Origin: a bacterium
GTDB taxonomy: Bacteria > JAJVIF01 > JAGGVT01
Length of the DNA stretch: 17,564 nucleotides
Direction: 5' to 3'
NCBI GenBank assembly: GCA_021157815.1
Contig: JAGGVT010000077.1
Coordinates: forward strand, 1-17,564
In this document: positions 14,902 through 17,564 of the stretch, piece by piece
Layout: each line of letters opens with the position of its first letter
Numbering within the stretch: position 1 is the first letter of the stretch
Program-made: the position numbers and the translations under genes
The notes under the pieces: model-generated
Told to the model about the DNA's origin: nothing
Databases searched by the model: none
What the model saw: the letters and a program-made list of their open reading frames with translations, nothing else

Positions 14902-15120
14902 CCGGCGCACAAAGGCGTTCCCCCTTTTATGAATACACGTCGGGTGCCGCCCACACATCACGTCTTTTTGTGATTTGTGGGTGAAATGCGTAACTTCGCA
15001 ACATGTCACCCATAAAGCCGGGACGGCTGTATGGGCGGCACCCGGTTTAATAGTATTTAGGCAGCCTGAAATGTTGAAAGTCGATATCAAGCCGGCGTAC
15101 AAAGGAGTCCCGCCTTTTTA
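14902..15120. repeat. imperfect 29-bp direct repeats flanking the second 104-bp element
   Basis: 14902-14930 and 15092-15120 share CCGGCGyACAAAGG, then GTyCC and CCTTTT, with about six differences. Each can form a small AAAGG/CCTTT stem. They bracket element copy 2 at 14941-15044. No equivalent flank is obvious around copy 1. The rest of the 393-base gap holds the pabA promoter and leader. Confidence 0.55.
14941..15044 (-). repeat. 104-bp palindromic element, copy 2 (inverted)
   Basis: Reverse-complemented, this matches copy 1 (2429-2532) along both arms apart from three C/T changes in one hairpin. The central 23 bases differ and instead resemble the copy 1 core in the opposite sense (both plus strands carry ACTTCGCA). 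The termini are CGGGTGCCGCCCACACA and TGTATGGGCGGCACCCG. Two internal hairpins are present; the one at about 15009-15035 is stronger here (AGCCG-GGA-CGGCT). Confidence 0.87.
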
Positions 15121-15144
15121 ATCATCATTTCCAAGTAAAACCTA

Positions 15145-15172
15145 TTGACAAATCTTAAATTTATGGCATAAA
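15145..15172 (+). promoter_or_regulatory. promoter for pabA-pabB
   Basis: A perfect TTGACA (15145-15150) is followed after 16 bases by CATAAA (15167-15172, four of six consensus positions). It is about 75 bases upstream of pabA and places the leader hairpin at 15194-15230 within the transcript. Confidence 0.55.
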
Positions 15173-15193
15173 TAACCCGAGTTATGTCAGGCG

Positions 15194-15230
15194 TGAAGCC
15201 ATCCCGACTCTCTGAATCTGGATGGCTTCA
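15194..15230 (+). promoter_or_regulatory. 11-bp leader hairpin before pabA
   Basis: TGAAGCCATCC (15194-15204) and GGATGGCTTCA (15220-15230) pair perfectly around a 15-base loop. The sequence after it (TTTATATAGG) is not a full T run, so it may be a weak attenuator, an mRNA-stabilising 5' structure or a protein site. The ribosome site AGGAGA follows at 15238-15243. Confidence 0.6.
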
Positions 15231-15247
15231 TTTATATAGGAGACCCG

Positions 15248-15856
15248 ATGAAAATAATCATCATAGACAACTACGATTCCTTCACTTACAACCTTGCGCA
15301 ATTATTCAGCAGATATTCTCTGGATGTGCGTGTTTATCGCAACGATGAAATCGACACGAACGATATCCAATCCATGAACCCTGATTATATCTGCATATCA
15401 CCGGGCCCAAAAACGCCTGATGATGCCGGAATCAGTGGGGATGTTGTGCGGCGATTCGGTACTCGAGTGCCAATTCTGGGCGTATGCCTCGGCATGCAGG
15501 TTATCAACGAGGTGTTTGGCGGAATAACCGTAAGAGCCGACAATCCGCTGCACGGGAAAGTCTCGACGATCAACCATTCCAGCGATGGAATATTTTCAAA
15601 CATCCCTTCCCCGTTTAAAGCGGCACGATATCATTCACTGAAAATCGAAACTAACTCAAATCATCTTGAAATTCTGGCACACTCGGATGATGGCGTTATC
15701 ATGGGAATCCAGCATATGTCTTTTCCGATATGCGGTGTGCAATTTCATCCCGAATCGTTCATGACACAATACGGTGATATCATCATCGAGAATTTCCTGA
15801 TGTTGAAGCCGGTTCTTGTGGATTACTCAGAAGAAAATATTTCTATTCACCAATAG
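15248..15856 (+). CDS. pabA: glutamine amidotransferase subunit of aminodeoxychorismate synthase (PabA/TrpG type)
   Basis: A 202-aa class I glutamine amidotransferase that releases ammonia from glutamine for the adjacent synthase subunit. The start MKIIIIDNYDSFTYNLAQ is the family signature. The nucleophile C80 is in GVCLGMQ and the catalytic H167/E169 in GVQFHPES. The oxyanion-loop region ISPGPKTPDDAG is present. A good ribosome site AGGAGA precedes the ATG. PabA and TrpG cannot be told apart by their own sequence, and in some bacteria one protein serves both pathways. I call PabA because the next gene is PabB. The gene is 11 bases upstream of pabB. Confidence 0.9.
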   Translation: MKIIIIDNYDSFTYNLAQLFSRYSLDVRVYRNDEIDTNDIQSMNPDYICISPGPKTPDDAGISGDVVRRFGTRVPILGVCLGMQVINEVFGGITVRADNPLHGKVSTINHSSDGIFSNIPSPFKAARYHSLKIETNSNHLEILAHSDDGVIMGIQHMSFPICGVQFHPESFMTQYGDIIIENFLMLKPVLVDYSEENISIHQ

Positions 15857-15867
15857 CGTGAATCACG

Positions 15868-17280
15868 ATGAACAATCCGTTTGAAAGTGAAAAGCAAATT
15901 AGCCTTGTCGAGGACAGGTTAATCGTGCATGGCATGGATGATTCTGAATTCCTGGTTGAAGCGCGGAATATCGTTTCAAACCCTTTATCTATACTGCTTC
16001 TTAGCGGTGGATGCTCCGACACAAACCGCTATTCAATAATCGGATACCATCCTTTTCTGAATATCATTTCCAAAGATTCCTCTGTTTACATACAGACTCC
16101 CGGTAGCACAACCATTTTGAAAGAAAATCCACTTGATGTAATCGACAAGGTATTTGACAGCCTTAAGCCTGGCTATCCGCTTGAACGCCTGCCATTTCAA
16201 GGCGGCGCAATGGGCTATCTCGCGTATGAATTGAAAAATCAAATTGAGAAACTTCCTCAAACAGCTGAGGATAATCTCGAATTGCCTGATGTTTTTCTTA
16301 TGTTTCCCTCTCAAATTCTGATTCACGACAGGAAGCAAAAGAGCCTGCGATTATGCAAGCTCTCCGTGGATGGCATCGATGCTTATATCAGGTATCCCGC
16401 ATCCAAACCGGCAAATGAAAATCAGCAGTCATCGATGATTGGTGAAATCACCAGCAACACCACTTACGAGCAATACATCGACTCTGTGCGCCAAATCAAG
16501 GAGTACATACTAAGCGGTGATATCTATCAGGTAAATCTGTCACAGCGATTTTCAGTCCCCTTCAATAATGACCCATTCTCTCTTTTTACTTGCTTGTATG
16601 ATCAAAACCCCGCGCCGTTTTATTCATTCATCAACGCTAATGACCATTATGTAATCTCAACATCCATGGAGCGATTCCTGTATCAAAAGGATTCCTATAT
16701 CGAAACCCGTCCCATAAAAGGCACAAGGAAGCGTGGTGAAACTGATATCGAGGATAAAGCGCTTCGAGAAGAGCTGGAATCAAGCGCCAAGGAAGATGCT
16801 GAACTGTCGATGATAGTTGACCTTCTGAGAAACGACCTTGGCAAAGTTTGCAAACCATCAAGTGTTGAGATTATCAGGCACAGGGAAATAGAGGAATACC
16901 AGAATGTGTTTCATACTGTTTCGACAGTCACCGGTGAACTTATTAAAAGTACCAGTTACGGTGATTTGCTCAGGGCGACATTTCCCGGCGGTTCCATTAC
17001 AGGATGCCCTAAAATCCGCGCCATGGAAATAATCGATGAGCTTGAATCGGATGTTCGCCACGTTTACACCGGATCAATCGGATATTTTGGCTTTCACGGG
17101 AATCTTGATTTGAATATCGCCATTCGAACCGCGGTTATCGCGGATGGCACTTGCAATTTAGGCGTAGGCGGCGGTATTGTTCATGATTCAATCGAGGAGG
17201 ATGAATATCAGGAAACTCTTCAAAAGGGAAAGACGTTTTTTGATGTAATTAGAGAGATGAGTGAAGAGTCCAATCCGTGA
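15868..17280 (+). CDS. pabB: aminodeoxychorismate synthase component I
   Basis: A 470-aa chorismate-utilising enzyme that, with PabA, turns chorismate into 4-amino-4-deoxychorismate for folate. The N-terminal half has NRYSIIGYHP. The catalytic half has GDIYQVNLSQRF, RPIKGTRKRG (K284), MIVDLLRNDLG, VFHTVSTVTGEL, FPGGSITGCPK and GVGGGIVHDS. The lysine in PIKGT is the covalent-catalysis residue typical of PabB; anthranilate synthase TrpE has PIAGT, so PabB is favoured. Only a weak ribosome site precedes the ATG, suggesting translational coupling to pabA. The last codons and the TGA stop are the degenerate first unit of a 26-bp array. No pabC lyase is seen inside the window. Confidence 0.92.
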   Translation: MNNPFESEKQISLVEDRLIVHGMDDSEFLVEARNIVSNPLSILLLSGGCSDTNRYSIIGYHPFLNIISKDSSVYIQTPGSTTILKENPLDVIDKVFDSLKPGYPLERLPFQGGAMGYLAYELKNQIEKLPQTAEDNLELPDVFLMFPSQILIHDRKQKSLRLCKLSVDGIDAYIRYPASKPANENQQSSMIGEITSNTTYEQYIDSVRQIKEYILSGDIYQVNLSQRFSVPFNNDPFSLFTCLYDQNPAPFYSFINANDHYVISTSMERFLYQKDSYIETRPIKGTRKRGETDIEDKALREELESSAKEDAELSMIVDLLRNDLGKVCKPSSVEIIRHREIEEYQNVFHTVSTVTGELIKSTSYGDLLRATFPGGSITGCPKIRAMEIIDELESDVRHVYTGSIGYFGFHGNLDLNIAIRTAVIADGTCNLGVGGGIVHDSIEEDEYQETLQKGKTFFDVIREMSEESNP

Positions 17281-17420
17281 TAGGATTTAAAGAGGCCAAT
17301 CCATGATAGGATTTGAAGAGGCCAATTCATGATAGGATTTGAAGAGGCCAATTCATGATAGGATTTGAAGAGGCCAATTCATGATAGGATTTGAAGAGGC
17401 CAATTCATGATAGGATTTGA
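17278..17420. repeat. 26-bp tandem array starting at the pabB stop codon
   Basis: Units start at 17278, 17304, 17330, 17356 and 17382, with a 13-base partial at 17408. The core is TGATAGGATTTGAAGAGGCC. The last 16 coding bases of pabB (17262-17277) match the unit's second part at about 14 positions, so the array looks derived from the gene's 3' end. Unit 1 still carries some of the gene-like variants (CCAATCCA). Confidence 0.93.
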
Positions 17421-17564
17421 TGTCATTCCGGGCTTGACCCGGAATCCATTCTATAACCGAAAAAAGATGGATTCTGAATCAAGTTCAGAATGACAGTAAG
17501 ATGGATTCTGAATCAAGTTCAGAATGACAGTAAGATGGATTCTGAATCAAGTTCAGAATGACAG
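17421..17564. repeat. palindromic repeat copy followed by three diverged 34-bp copies
   Basis: 17421-17454 is the same palindromic repeat as 12978-13014 (ATTCCGGG-CTTGA-CCCGGAAT). Then 34-bp units at 17464, 17498 and 17532 carry the reverse orientation with ATTCTGAA-TCAAG-TTCAGAAT. The last is one base short at the window edge, and the array may continue. Confidence 0.9.

Noticed and set aside
15181-15247. T-box or riboswitch before pabA
   Set aside because: Only one simple stem is present; no T-box sequence, specifier loop or known riboswitch core can be seen.
15248-17280. Anthranilate synthase TrpG-TrpE
   Set aside because: The second protein has PIKGT rather than PIAGT at the active-site position, and no other trp genes follow within the window; PabA-PabB fits better.

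Overview
The window reads as an ordinary bacterial chromosome segment of moderate G+C from an uncultured or little-studied Gram-negative-type lineage. The signs are a lipoprotein with beta-propeller repeats, MnmE, a Rrf2 regulator and a split PabA/PabB. Nothing fixes the phylum; an FCB-like or candidate-phylum bacterium is a guess. Genes are compact. Almost every long gap is filled with tandem arrays or small palindromic repeats, so the genome is repeat-rich.

Layout: 1-160 tandem 31-bp repeat and a G/C hairpin; 238-2391 mnmE and a SAM methyltransferase; 2429-2914 a 104-bp palindromic element, a 30-bp array, a hairpin and a 26-unit 8-bp array; 2908-4062 (minus) a beta-propeller lipoprotein; 4214-9398 a NUDIX hydrolase, a RelA/SpoT-TPR-SLOG-RyR fusion and an SLC12-type cation-chloride transporter, all on the plus strand; 9478-9903 a GNAT acetyltransferase; 10056-11012 a radical SAM protein; 11059-12487 (minus) a Rrf2 regulator followed by a TauE/SafE permease; 12614-13014 an 18-unit 17-bp array bracketed by a perfect 37-bp inverted repeat; 13082-14854 a cation/proton antiporter with an RCK-like domain; 14902-15120 a second, inverted copy of the 104-bp element; 15248-17280 pabA-pabB for p-aminobenzoate/folate synthesis; 17278-17564 a 26-bp array growing out of the pabB stop codon, then palindromic repeats.

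The most interesting region is 4214-9398. One protein joins an alarmone-synthetase fold with intact catalytic motifs, TPR repeats, a LOG/DprA/TRPM-like SLOG nucleotide-sensing domain and a C-terminal ryanodine-receptor (RyR) domain. It lies directly after a NUDIX hydrolase and directly before an ion transporter. The same parts (SLOG, NUDIX, ion conduction) occur together in animal TRPM2. A nucleotide-signal-controlled ion-flux or stress module is therefore a reasonable hypothesis. The domains are read from the sequence; the system-level function is inference.

Other units: Rrf2 and the TauE/SafE permease look like a sulfur- or Fe-S-responsive pair with visible promoters and candidate operators. 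pabA-pabB has a promoter and a strong leader hairpin. The repeats give several independent signs of hairpins kept by compensatory or G-U-tolerated changes.
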